Positions 33,270-41,271 of a DNA stretch of 42,044 bases are shown piece after piece. The DNA lies in NCBI GenBank assembly GCA_934190785.1, contig CAKPTA010000009.1:1-42044 (forward strand), read 5' to 3'. Below the pieces are notes generated by a model. The model was not told the origin of the DNA, did no database searches, and saw nothing but the letters and a program-made list of their open reading frames with translations. The stretch's first letter is position 1. Each line of letters opens with the position of its first letter. The DNA comes from an uncultured Bacilli bacterium. GTDB taxonomy: Bacteria; Bacillota_I; Bacilli_A; RF39; UBA660. A program made the translations under genes and the position numbers.

Positions 33270-33323
33270 AAAATAAAATTTTAAAAAAAACTTTACTTAA
33301 TAAAAAGTAAAGCTTATTTCAAA

Positions 33324-33845
33324 CTACTTATTTTTATATTCATATATTTTTATATCATAATCCTCTTTTTCTTCCATTAATAAATTCTCTTTATAATAAT
33401 TTAAAAATGCTATTTTTTGTTCATTACTCAAATTATCATAACTAGAAGAAACTTTATCCTTAACCTGCTCAATCATTTCTTCCTCATTAGATAAAGAAAA
33501 TGATCTATCCATTGTTTTATTTTTATTATTTACAAATTGTTCTTTGTTTAATAATAATTTAACCTCTTTATTTATAGAACTAAGATTACATTTTTCCATT
33601 GGTACAACAATTATTCCCTTAACAAATAAACATAATAAAGCTGTCTCTGTAATATTTCCTATTGTAGTTAAAGATAATCCAACTAAATTATTAACTAAAA
33701 GAAACACTAAAAAAGTTCCAACATATGCTGCATTTTTTATAATATTTCTTTTACCTTTATTATACTTAGTCTCTAAAATACTTGCTTCTTCATATACCTT
33801 TTTATCAGTTGTAATTTCCTTTAAATTCTCTAATTTATCTAACAT
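33324..33845 (-). CDS. Membrane protein of unknown function
   Basis: A 173-residue protein with a charged N-terminal helix, two membrane helices (about 38-56 and 62-82; VGTFLVFLLVNNLVGLSLTT and ITETALLCLFVKGIIVVPME), and a cytoplasmic helical tail of about 85 residues ending in IKIYEYKNK. No family recognised. Start at MLDKLENLKE (33845) is my choice because GAGTGAT lies upstream; a GTG at 33884 would add 13 residues. Stands alone between the hrcA promoter and pilin copy 3. Confidence 0.6.
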   Translation of the reverse strand: MLDKLENLKEITTDKKVYEEASILETKYNKGKRNIIKNAAYVGTFLVFLLVNNLVGLSLTTIGNITETALLCLFVKGIIVVPMEKCNLSSINKEVKLLLNKEQFVNNKNKTMDRSFSLSNEEEMIEQVKDKVSSSYDNLSNEQKIAFLNYYKENLLMEEKEDYDIKIYEYKNK

Positions 33846-33984
33846 ATTATCACTCTTTCCAATCGTGCCAACATAATTTATCACAAACCATATCTTTTGT
33901 CAAATTACATCATAAGTATTATATGCTATAAAGTAAAAACAGTTATAAATATAATAATTATTATATTCATACAATATAAATTAA

Positions 33985-34016
33985 AAAAAACAGATTTTTA
34001 AAAAACCTATTTCTTT
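33985..34016 (-). terminator. Terminator after pilin copy 3
   Basis: AGGTTTT and AAAATCT pair (one G-T pair) and are followed by T8 on the minus strand, just beyond the stop at 34033. Confidence 0.5.
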
Positions 34017-34032
34017 AATTATTAATAATATC

Positions 34033-35061
34033 TTACTGTATAACGTCTTTTTTGATAGTTACAACAGGACGAACTCCTTCAAAAGTCGCACCACTAGCAT
34101 TATTGCTACCAAAAGAAGAATTTCTAAATACAAGCCAAACATCACTAGTTGAACCATTTACAGATGTACTTGTCCAATATCCATATGTTCTATTGTCGGC
34201 CTCATTACAACCATAATCTATGCAATCAACTGTATAATCAAATAACCAAGCATACTTACTTTCTCCTTTTGAATTAACAGCTTGAGTTTGCCCATTATTA
34301 TCTAAATAAAACCATTTGTCTCCACCCGATATAGAACTGTCAAATTCAGTATTTCCCGTTATCCTAGCTACTTCATCGGCTGTTATTAATCTAGAATTAA
34401 TAGTTTTATTCCATGACTCTGTATCACTTTCTAAAGTATTTTTTACTTCCTTCATTTCACTATTAGTATTATCTGAATTATACGCTACTAAAGCAGTTGT
34501 ATTATGATCTAGGATCATATTTACAGTACTAGATGTTTCATCATCATTAAACGTATACCACTTCATACATCCTGTTTTTGTTTCAGTGGTACTTACTGCT
34601 TCACTAGAACTACATTTAGTATTTGTCTCTGGATTATAATAAATAGCTGTTCCATTAGAATACTTTGTATATACTGGTGCTTTTGCACTATAAGCTATAT
34701 CATAACCATTTACTTTTAACTCTGCACTTTTAACGATTGCATTCTTAATTACAACACTTCCACTTGTTGGATATGTTCCCTTTATATTTATTTCTAACTC
34801 TTTTTCACCATTTACTATTTTCTTTCCATTATCACTTAATGTAAATGTTTGTTCAGGGTTATAATTATAGTTTGAATTCATCATATCACTAATTATAGCA
34901 GTTTCTATGGCACTTACATATGAGTTAGCACTTTCTTCTGCTGCACCTTTCTTTGCCTTATCTATTGTATTTAATACTAGTGGCATTGATATAAGCGCAA
35001 TTACTGCTAAAATAACTATTACGGCAAGCAATTCTATAAGTGTAAAACCTTTCTTTTTCAT
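34033..35061 (-). CDS. Pilin-like surface protein, copy 3
   Basis: A 342-residue protein with the same prepilin start as copies 1, 2 and 4 (KKKGFTLIELLAV, IDKAKKGAAEESANSYVSAI). The body contains YYNPETNTKCSSSEAV and MILDHNTTALVAYN segments shared with copy 4. The C-terminus resembles lectin-like modules ending in GYWTSTSVNG...GVRPVVTI. The last 35 residues before GVRPV differ strongly from copy 4 although the preceding 200 are close. Two Cys pairs in the body could form disulfides outside the cell. Start at the ATG after GAGGTG (35061). Confidence 0.8.
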   Translation of the reverse strand: MKKKGFTLIELLAVIVILAVIALISMPLVLNTIDKAKKGAAEESANSYVSAIETAIISDMMNSNYNYNPEQTFTLSDNGKKIVNGEKELEINIKGTYPTSGSVVIKNAIVKSAELKVNGYDIAYSAKAPVYTKYSNGTAIYYNPETNTKCSSSEAVSTTETKTGCMKWYTFNDDETSSTVNMILDHNTTALVAYNSDNTNSEMKEVKNTLESDTESWNKTINSRLITADEVARITGNTEFDSSISGGDKWFYLDNNGQTQAVNSKGESKYAWLFDYTVDCIDYGCNEADNRTYGYWTSTSVNGSTSDVWLVFRNSSFGSNNASGATFEGVRPVVTIKKDVIQ

Positions 35062-35062
35062 A

Positions 35063-35125
35063 AAAAAATACACCTCTATTCTAAAGTGTATTTTAGCATA
35101 TCCACATATTATTTTACAAGTGGAT
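35063..35125 (-). promoter_or_regulatory. Promoter of pilin copy 3 without G tract
   Basis: TTGTAA (35114-35119), 18 bp, TAAAAT (35090-35095) on the minus strand. The leader hairpin and ribosome binding site match the other copies, but the ten-G run is replaced by a mixed sequence. The 18-bp spacer to TAAAAT suggests that TAAAAT is the real -10 of the family. Confidence 0.65.
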
Positions 35126-35159
35126 AGTACATATAATTTTTATTTATAACAATACTATT

Positions 35160-35708
35160 TTAATTTTCTTTTTCTTCTATATAATCTTCTTTTACTTCGT
35201 CATCAATCTCTTTCATTACATCTGAATCGGCATCATCTAAAATTTCATCCCAAGGTTCCTCATCTTCCTCAGTGGCAATTTTCATTTTTGTTTCTCCAAC
35301 AATTTCTACTCCAAGTTCTTTTTCAATATCAAAACTAATCTCGCCATTATCTAAAATATTTACTTTGATACAATTTGGTTGTTTTAAAGTTCTTACAATG
35401 ATATCTGTATCTCCTGATAAATCAGCAGTCTCTTTAACTTTTACATTAAAAATATCATTGTAATCTATCTTCTTATTTACAACAGTTGTTTTAGAATCAT
35501 TATCATATGAATACCAAATATTGATATCATATGAACCATCTACACCTATCTTTTCTCCTGTTTTATATCCTTTAAATTTATGATTAATAACCCAGCATCC
35601 TAGTACTGTTGTAGGTGTATTTTCTGTTTTTATAGTATAACTATTTTTAAAATATTTTTTCCCCTTACCAATTACAGCTTTGGCAACGATTTCTTTAAAT
35701 GCTGACAC
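35160..35708 (-). CDS. cotE: Outer spore coat morphogenetic protein CotE
   Basis: A 182-residue protein matching CotE along its length: FKEIVAKAVIGKGKKYFKNS, ILGCW-like VLGCWVINHKFKGYKTGEK, GSYDINIWYSYDNDSKTTVV, TLKQPNCIKVNI, and GVEIVGETKMKIA, then a strongly acidic tail. CotE directs outer coat assembly on the forespore surface. It starts with GTG after GGGGTGAT. A SigK-type promoter lies upstream; in B. subtilis cotE has SigE and SigK promoters. Confidence 0.93.
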   Translation of the reverse strand: MSAFKEIVAKAVIGKGKKYFKNSYTIKTENTPTTVLGCWVINHKFKGYKTGEKIGVDGSYDINIWYSYDNDSKTTVVNKKIDYNDIFNVKVKETADLSGDTDIIVRTLKQPNCIKVNILDNGEISFDIEKELGVEIVGETKMKIATEEDEEPWDEILDDADSDVMKEIDDEVKEDYIEEKEN

Positions 35709-35726
35709 TTATATCACCCCTCACTT

Positions 35727-35754
35727 TAAGATATGCATTTAATTATAAAAGTGT
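35727..35754 (-). promoter_or_regulatory. SigK promoter of cotE
   Basis: Minus strand AC (35753-35754), 17 bases, CATATCTTA (35727-35735): an exact fit to AC-N16/17-CATANNNTA. It ends about 20 bases upstream of the cotE start. This parallels the gerE promoter at 6689. Confidence 0.6.
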
Positions 35755-35864
35755 ACAAAAAAAATAGTTTTAAAAACCATTTATCTTTTTTACATAAATT
35801 TATCATGACATATGTTTTAATTCTTTTAAATCTTACTATTTTATCAAAATATAAAATTATAATA

Positions 35865-35903
35865 AAAAAAGAGGTCATCTTTAATAATTATATACCTCTT
35901 CTT
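35865..35903 (-). terminator. Terminator after the 494-residue protein gene
   Basis: AGAGGT and ACCTCT pair around a long loop that spans the stop codon, with T7 after the stem on the minus strand. Confidence 0.6.
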
Positions 35904-37365
35904 CCATATCATAATCATTTTCATCAATATAATCTATATCTTTATTTACAATTTCAATTACTCTCTCTATAAAATTAACAAGTGCATTATCATTTAATAT
36001 GTTATTTGTAATTGTATTACTATCATCTTCAGTTAAATCATAAATATTAACGCTATTTTCAATATTTGGAACGTCTATTTTGTCAACTGGTCTAAAGTTA
36101 TTTACAACAGATCCTTTAACACTTACCATATCATTTTTATTTTTTTCACCTATTCCTAAGGTAAAAGATAAATTACTTTTATATTCATTTTCTTCTAATG
36201 TATTTGAAGTCACTACCTCTCCTCTAATTTCACCATCAGATCCACCAGCAGTTATTTTATAACTATGAATCCAATCATTATTTCCTTTTTTAGAATTAAT
36301 TGTTGCCTTAATAGAACTAACTACAATTGTTGTGATATAATCACTATTTTTTCCTTTTTCATTAACAACTGATATTATATTAGTATCATTCTCTCTAAAT
36401 GAAATTCTTTTTACATCTTGGTAATCAGAATAAACCAAAGCATAACTATCAGTTGATGAATTAATAGTAAATTCATATTGAATAGCGCTATTATTAATAC
36501 CGTGTGTATAAATAGATAACTCTATACTCTCACCATCTGAATCACTATCATATTCAAAGTCATCTTTAGCACTAGCTAGTTCATCTTTAATTTCACTTTC
36601 GTCTTTATTTGTAATATCAGCTAAAGATTTTATAAATTTATCATTTTTATTTAAATCTTCTATCACATCTACCATTAAAGCCTTGGCTACCTCTTTAGTC
36701 AAAGTATAGGTGATTTTTTTAGTTTTTATTTCTTTTGATCCTATTAAGATAGTTGCATTACTACTTTTAAAATCTTTTGCTTTCATATTATTTAAAATTG
36801 AGCTTTTTATTGTATCAATTATGTATTTACTATTTTCAATATTGCTATCGCTATCTTGGAATAAAACATCATAGTCATCAATTGGAATTTCAATATATTT
36901 ATCAAATAAATTTTTTAACTCCATATACAATTTACTTTCACTTCCATATATAGCAACAGAAAGAAGAGAATCATTATCATATAATGCACTAATGTCATAA
37001 CTAAGCAATTTATTTTCCTTGTCATAGCCATAATCAGCTTTTATACTTAATTTATTTAATTCTTCTAATAACGCACTTACATCTTCATCAATTATTCCAT
37101 TCTCAAATGACGCGTCTAAGTCAAATGTAAGATTCCCACTTATTGTTTTTACTTCATCATTGTTTTTTAAATTCTTTAAATTTGAATCAACAAACTCATC
37201 AAATTTTTTATACTCATTATTTATTGAATTTAAAAATATATTTTTTGGTTTATTAAAAAATAAAATATACACTAAAAACAAACATATAAGTATAATTGCA
37301 ACAATACCTACTAAAAATATTTTTTTACTTCTTTTCTTTTTATTATTAACAGTTACCTCATCCAT
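35881..37365 (-). CDS. Membrane-anchored extracytoplasmic protein, unknown
   Basis: A 494-residue protein. A basic cytoplasmic start (NNKKKRSKK) and one membrane helix (IFLVGIVAIILICLFLVYIL, about 16-35) are followed by about 450 residues outside the membrane, rich in Asp, Ser and Asn. The body has repeated strand-like segments and long acidic helices and ends in DIDYIDENDYDMEEE. No Cys pairs and no lipobox. I do not recognise a family. It has its own terminator and lies upstream of cotE, though 170 bases apart. A role at the envelope is all that can be said. Confidence 0.6.
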   Translation of the reverse strand: MDEVTVNNKKKRSKKIFLVGIVAIILICLFLVYILFFNKPKNIFLNSINNEYKKFDEFVDSNLKNLKNNDEVKTISGNLTFDLDASFENGIIDEDVSALLEELNKLSIKADYGYDKENKLLSYDISALYDNDSLLSVAIYGSESKLYMELKNLFDKYIEIPIDDYDVLFQDSDSNIENSKYIIDTIKSSILNNMKAKDFKSSNATILIGSKEIKTKKITYTLTKEVAKALMVDVIEDLNKNDKFIKSLADITNKDESEIKDELASAKDDFEYDSDSDGESIELSIYTHGINNSAIQYEFTINSSTDSYALVYSDYQDVKRISFRENDTNIISVVNEKGKNSDYITTIVVSSIKATINSKKGNNDWIHSYKITAGGSDGEIRGEVVTSNTLEENEYKSNLSFTLGIGEKNKNDMVSVKGSVVNNFRPVDKIDVPNIENSVNIYDLTEDDSNTITNNILNDNALVNFIERVIEIVNKDIDYIDENDYDMEEEVYNY

Positions 37366-37395
37366 TCTATCACTCCTCTATTATAGATTATAACA

Positions 37396-37433
37396 TAAAA
37401 AAGTCTCACTTCAACTATTTGTGAAACTTTTTA
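37396..37433 (-). terminator. Terminator after the 201-residue protein gene
   Basis: AAAGTTTCAC and GTGAGACTTT pair (one G-T pair) and end in T6 on the minus strand, overlapping the stop at 37431. Confidence 0.75.
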
Positions 37434-38036
37434 TTTTTTAACTTTATAAAAATTCGATATAAATTTAGCAAACTTATATAAAATTAAATTACTTTTATTA
37501 ATCGCATAACTTTTACCTAATGCTTTTCCACCAATTGTTAAAGACGCAATTAAAGCAGTTACAATTAAAGTTATAGCAAATTTATCTACGTGCAAACTAT
37601 TAGCTAATGCAATAGCAATAATTGTACCTGCAGATCCAGATACAATTCCACATATATCACCAATAACATCATTGCAAAAACTAGATACTTTGTCAGCACT
37701 CTTTTTAAATTTAACAGCAACTCCAGCACCTTTAACTTTTCTTGAATTCATAGAATGAAAAGGTTTTTCATCAGCTGATGTAACAGAAACACCTATCATA
37801 TCAAAAATAACTCCTAGCAATATAAAAATAATTACAAGTAATATTCCTATTATTACATTAACATTAGGTAAAACTGTCTCTGATATAAAAGAAAATGTTA
37901 TTGAAATAACAAAAGCTAATGCCATAATTTTAAAAATCCACTTAAAATCAGGTCTTTCTTTTGATTTTTTTTCTTTTCTTCTTATTTGAACTTTTAAATT
38001 TTCTATTTCATTTTTTACTTGTTTTTTGTCTTCCAT
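37431..38036 (-). CDS. Membrane protein, possibly DUF21/CorB-like
   Basis: A 201-residue protein: a charged N-terminal coiled coil (about 1-28), then four membrane helices (about 32-52, 60-80, 125-150, 153-172). Between helices two and three is a hydrophilic loop with TSADEKPFHSMNSRKVKGAG. Similar short proteins in Bacillota are often annotated as CorB-like, but the CBS domains of true CorB transporters are absent. The assignment is weak. It is the gene directly downstream of the ncRNA at 38054, with its own ribosome binding site (GAGAGGAT). Confidence 0.45.
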   Translation of the reverse strand: MEDKKQVKNEIENLKVQIRRKEKKSKERPDFKWIFKIMALAFVISITFSFISETVLPNVNVIIGILLVIIFILLGVIFDMIGVSVTSADEKPFHSMNSRKVKGAGVAVKFKKSADKVSSFCNDVIGDICGIVSGSAGTIIAIALANSLHVDKFAITLIVTALIASLTIGGKALGKSYAINKSNLILYKFAKFISNFYKVKK

Positions 38037-38053
38037 GTAAATCCTCTCGTTAT

Positions 38054-38078
38054 AAAAAAAAGAGCTATGCTCAACTTG
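38054..38078 (-). terminator. Terminator of the ncRNA
   Basis: GAGC and GCTC (38062-38072) pair around ATA and are followed by T8 on the minus strand. The stem is short, so efficiency is uncertain. Confidence 0.6.
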
Positions 38079-38671
38079 AATTTGACTTGGGCGGTTATAT
38101 AGTAAACTTTACGTCTTAAGGTCAAGTAGGATTTCCCTCACTTCTACTTCTCGTTTCCAAGATAGCGGTTCCCCTTTAAAGAAATGAATATATTGTCACC
38201 AAATATATGACTTGATTACCACTGAGTACGCACTGCAATCCTATATAAGACACTCTAGGAGATTTCCTCAACAAACCAAACTATTATTAATTCTCTTTTG
38301 CAAATAATGTTTCAAAATGCAATAGATATTATGTTTTGGCCTAAACAAAATATCTTGTTCATTTATCCCCAAATATTCACTCAAGACAAGCTACACTACT
38401 CGTAAGTTGCCCCACATAGTAGGTTTTTACTCCTAAGTCGTTACCAGTCCGTCAATGTTGTCATGTATAGGCCAGTAACAAGCGTAGGTCTCCGTGAAAG
38501 GTGGGTCGATACCGTATGCCATTACGGTCGCCCAGCTTTCTATCTTCCAGCACTCACCCCAAACTGGGCGTAAGAAGCAAGCACAAGAAGCTTCATAGAT
38601 ATGCTCTTTAGTGGATTTTTAGCCCCACCTTCATAATAGTTGAATTGACTAGAATAATGTGCCATCAATTC
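38054..38671 (-). ncRNA. Candidate large structured non-coding RNA, about 620 nt
   Basis: A 672-base gap without a plausible gene. It is unusually GC-rich for this genome in places and full of paired segments on the minus strand. Examples: CGCCCAG/CTGGGCG (38529-38535 with 38564-38570), ACCGTA/TACGGT (38511-38516 with 38523-38528), TGAATTGA/TCAATTCA near the 5' end, ATATATT/AATATAT and AAGTAG/CTACTT toward the 3' end. A consensus promoter precedes it and a hairpin with T8 ends it. It does not show the landmarks of tmRNA, RNase P RNA, 6S or a group II intron. Size and layout recall OLE or ROOL RNAs, but I cannot assign a class. Confidence 0.65.
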
Positions 38672-38677
38672 ATTTAG

Positions 38678-38706
38678 AGTATAGCAAAAACTCTAGGAAA
38701 AGTCAA
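38678..38706 (-). promoter_or_regulatory. SigA promoter of the ncRNA
   Basis: Minus strand TTGACT (38701-38706), 17-bp spacer, TATACT (38678-38683). One mismatch per box and ideal spacing; it predicts a 5' end near 38671. Confidence 0.8.
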
Positions 38707-38708
38707 AT

Positions 38709-38900
38709 TTACACTCTTTTTCCCATTTCATTATATGCTCTATTATTAAATTTTTTACTAGTATAAAAATATTTCAAATAAACTTTAAAAGACTTTTTAG
38801 ATAAAATACACTTTATATCATTAATATTCCAAAACATATAATCAATATCCCTTAAATTTTTTATATAAATTAAAAATATATGCTGCATTTTATAGTTCAT
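38709..38900 (-). CDS. Possible small protein of 63 residues
   Basis: A short frame starting ATG after GGTGATGTT, a fair ribosome binding site. The product is basic and rich in Lys, Tyr and Phe, with no membrane helix or known motif. It lies between the RnfD-like gene and the ncRNA promoter. Its T/A-rich composition could produce such a frame by chance. I rate it as uncertain. Confidence 0.3.
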   Translation of the reverse strand: MNYKMQHIFLIYIKNLRDIDYMFWNINDIKCILSKKSFKVYLKYFYTSKKFNNRAYNEMGKRV

Positions 38901-38942
38901 AACATCACCAACTATATATACAACATATATTAAATAACTCCT

Positions 38943-39914
38943 CTAAATTCTAATTCCAATTTGATACGCAAGTATAAGTCCAAACAAAATTATAATAAAA
39001 CCTATCATACCATATCTCTTAACATTTCCCCTACCTAAACTCCCCCATAAATCAAATCTAGGCGACATAATACTTGCTAAAACACCCCCACAAGCAAACC
39101 CAATTTGAATTGGAAGATTAAACGAAGAAAAAATTAACGTTAAAGTTGCAAGAACAAGTGCATAAATGGTTTGTCCAATCGGTGTACTTGGAGATGTTTT
39201 ATTAAGCGTAGCTGTAAAAATTGCCATAAACATTATACTACCTGGACACATAGCTAAAAGAGATGCAGCTTTTATCTTTCCAATAAAGCAAACTAAAAAG
39301 TTAAGTAAAAACAAAAAAGAAAGAGTTATGACAGGAATTTTACTTTTAATTGCTCTATTAATACAAAGATAAAAAAAGGCACATAAAAGAGCAATTGGAA
39401 CATTTATTAAATATTCTTTTTCTAAACTAAATAAATTTAAATATTGTAATGTATCGCCTTTGTAATAACCATATATTTCAATTAAAATTGTAGTAAATAA
39501 AATTCCAAGAGCAACTATATTAACATGTATTTTAGAAAATTTACTATCAATTATATGATATAAATTAATTAAAATAAAAACTAACAAATAAATAAAATAT
39601 GGAATACTAATTGGCAATGACAAAGAAATTAAAATACCTATGAAGCACCATTCATTTAAGAATATAGACCAACTAAATTCATCATTACTCACAAATTTTA
39701 TATATATATAATATCCAAAATAAGACACTATAATAGACAAAAAAACAATGAATAATGGTTTTACTACATTAATAATTGTTAATAAATCATTATTAATAAG
39801 ATATATATATCTACTTATAAATGATATAAAAAATAAAACTAAAAAAGTACTCCAAACATTAGAATATATTTTTCTTACATTATTAGACGTTTTTATAAAT
39901 GTTCCATCATCCAT
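38943..39914 (-). CDS. NqrB/RnfD-like integral membrane protein
   Basis: A 323-residue protein with about ten membrane helices and little hydrophilic sequence. The segment MFMAIFTATLNKTSPSTPIG followed by QTIYALVLATLTLIF resembles the NQR2/RnfD/RnfE family signature (FMATDPVTSPVTPKGQ), which belongs to ion-pumping electron transport complexes. The other Rnf genes are absent and the flavin-linking Thr motif is not evident. The protein may be a stand-alone relative. Similarity is limited to this stretch, so it is a moderate call. Confidence 0.45.
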   Translation of the reverse strand: MDDGTFIKTSNNVRKIYSNVWSTFLVLFFISFISRYIYLINNDLLTIINVVKPLFIVFLSIIVSYFGYYIYIKFVSNDEFSWSIFLNEWCFIGILISLSLPISIPYFIYLLVFILINLYHIIDSKFSKIHVNIVALGILFTTILIEIYGYYKGDTLQYLNLFSLEKEYLINVPIALLCAFFYLCINRAIKSKIPVITLSFLFLLNFLVCFIGKIKAASLLAMCPGSIMFMAIFTATLNKTSPSTPIGQTIYALVLATLTLIFSSFNLPIQIGFACGGVLASIMSPRFDLWGSLGRGNVKRYGMIGFIIILFGLILAYQIGIRI

Positions 39915-39990
39915 GCTATCACCACATTAATTATATAAAATTTTTTAATTAACATCAATATATAAAAAAATATTATATATTGTTAATAAT

Positions 39991-40014
39991 AAAAAAGTGC
40001 ATAGGCACTCCTAT
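39991..40014 (-). terminator. Terminator after pilin copy 4
   Basis: AGTGC and GCACT pair around CTAT and are followed by T6 on the minus strand, just beyond the stop at 40019. Confidence 0.75.
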
Positions 40015-40018
40015 AATA

Positions 40019-41058
40019 TTAATCAATAATACCCTTTTGTACTGTTATAACTGGACGTACGCCATTATTAACACTACGTACTACATAATGTGCTGCAATA
40101 TGTCCTGCTTTACTAATGTACCAAGCATCGCTACTTTCTTTTCCAAAAACTGGTGTACTTGTCCAATAACCAGATGTACTTAAATCAACAATATTACAAC
40201 CATAATTTGTACAATTTTTCGTATAATCAAATAACCATGCATATTGGCTTGTTCCTTTTTCTTTAACACAGTCTGAAGTGTTATCAGACATATTTGTGTC
40301 TAAACAGAACCATTGTGTATTTATAGAAATTTTACTATCAAACTTACTATTACCAGTTATCCTAGCTACTTCATCGGCTGTTATTAATCTAGGATTAATA
40401 GTTTTATTCCATGACTCTGTATCATTTTCTAAAGCCACTTTTACTTCTTTCATTTCACTATTATCACCAGTTGAATTATACGCTACTAAAGCAGTTGTAT
40501 TATGATCTAAGATCATATTTACAGTACTAGATGATTCGTTGTCATTAAACGTATACCATTTCATACATCCTGATTTTACTCCTGTTTTACTTACTGCTTC
40601 ACTAGAACTACATTTAGTATTTGTTTCTGGATTATAATAAATAGCTGTTCCATTAGAATACTTTGTATATACTGGTGCTTTTGCACTATAAGTTATATCA
40701 TATCCACTTACTTTTAACTCTGCACTTTTAACAATTGCATCCTTAATTACAACACTTCCACTTGTTGGATATGTTCCCTTTATATTTATTTCTAACTCTT
40801 TATCTCCATTTACTATTTTCTTTCCATTATCACTTAATGTAAATGTTTGTTCAGGGTTATAATTATAGTTTGAATTCATCATATCACTAACTATAGCTGT
40901 TTCTATAGCACTCACATATGAGTTAGCACTTTCTTCTGCAGCACCCCTTTTTGCCTTATCTATGTATTTAATACTAGTGGCATTGATATTAGTGCGATTA
41001 CTGCAAGTATTACTATTACTGCTAATAGTTCTATTAATGTAAAACCTTTATTTTTCAT
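40019..41058 (-). pseudogene. Pilin-like gene copy 4 with a one-base frameshift
   Basis: The gene begins ATGAAAAATAAAGG with an intact promoter and prepilin signal, but one base is missing near 40962-40964 compared with copy 3 (ACAATAGAT became ACATAGAT). A TAG stop follows at 40960-40962. The remaining frame, from about 40915, encodes 298 residues closely matching copy 3: YYNPETNTKCSSSEAV, MILDHNTTALVAYN, then a C-terminus GYWTSTPVFG...GVRPVITV. The 3' part is undamaged, so the break is recent, a sequencing error, or a switch. As read, no full protein is made; the body could serve as donor for recombination. Confidence 0.8.
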
Positions 41059-41059
41059 A

Positions 41060-41125
41060 AAAAAATACACCTCTATTCTAAAGTGTATTTTAGCATACAC
41101 CCCCCCCCCACTTGTCAAGTGGCGT
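41060..41125 (-). promoter_or_regulatory. G-tract promoter and leader hairpin of pilin copy 4
   Basis: TTGACA at 41113-41118, ten G at 41100-41109 and TATGCT at 41092-41097 on the minus strand, with the same hairpin over the GAGGTG site as in copies 1 and 2. The spacer of 15 bp (20 bp to TAAAAT) is identical to the others. Confidence 0.7.
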
Positions 41126-41271
41126 GTTGGTGTATTTGGACTATTTGTCTATATATGTAGTGGTAAACTTAAAGTAGACAACGGAGGGTATTAAGTAGAC
41201 AATGCATTCCGTAAATTTTGCATATTAATATATATAGTTTAGCGTATCTTATTTAATAATTGACATTTTTC

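Noticed and set aside
38054..38671. tmRNA, RNase P RNA or group II intron as identity of the ncRNA
   Set aside because: The ends do not form a tRNA-like acceptor, there is no tag frame, the GAGGAAAGTCC-type RNase P core is absent, and there is no GUGYG start or domain V hairpin. Not proven without a covariance search.
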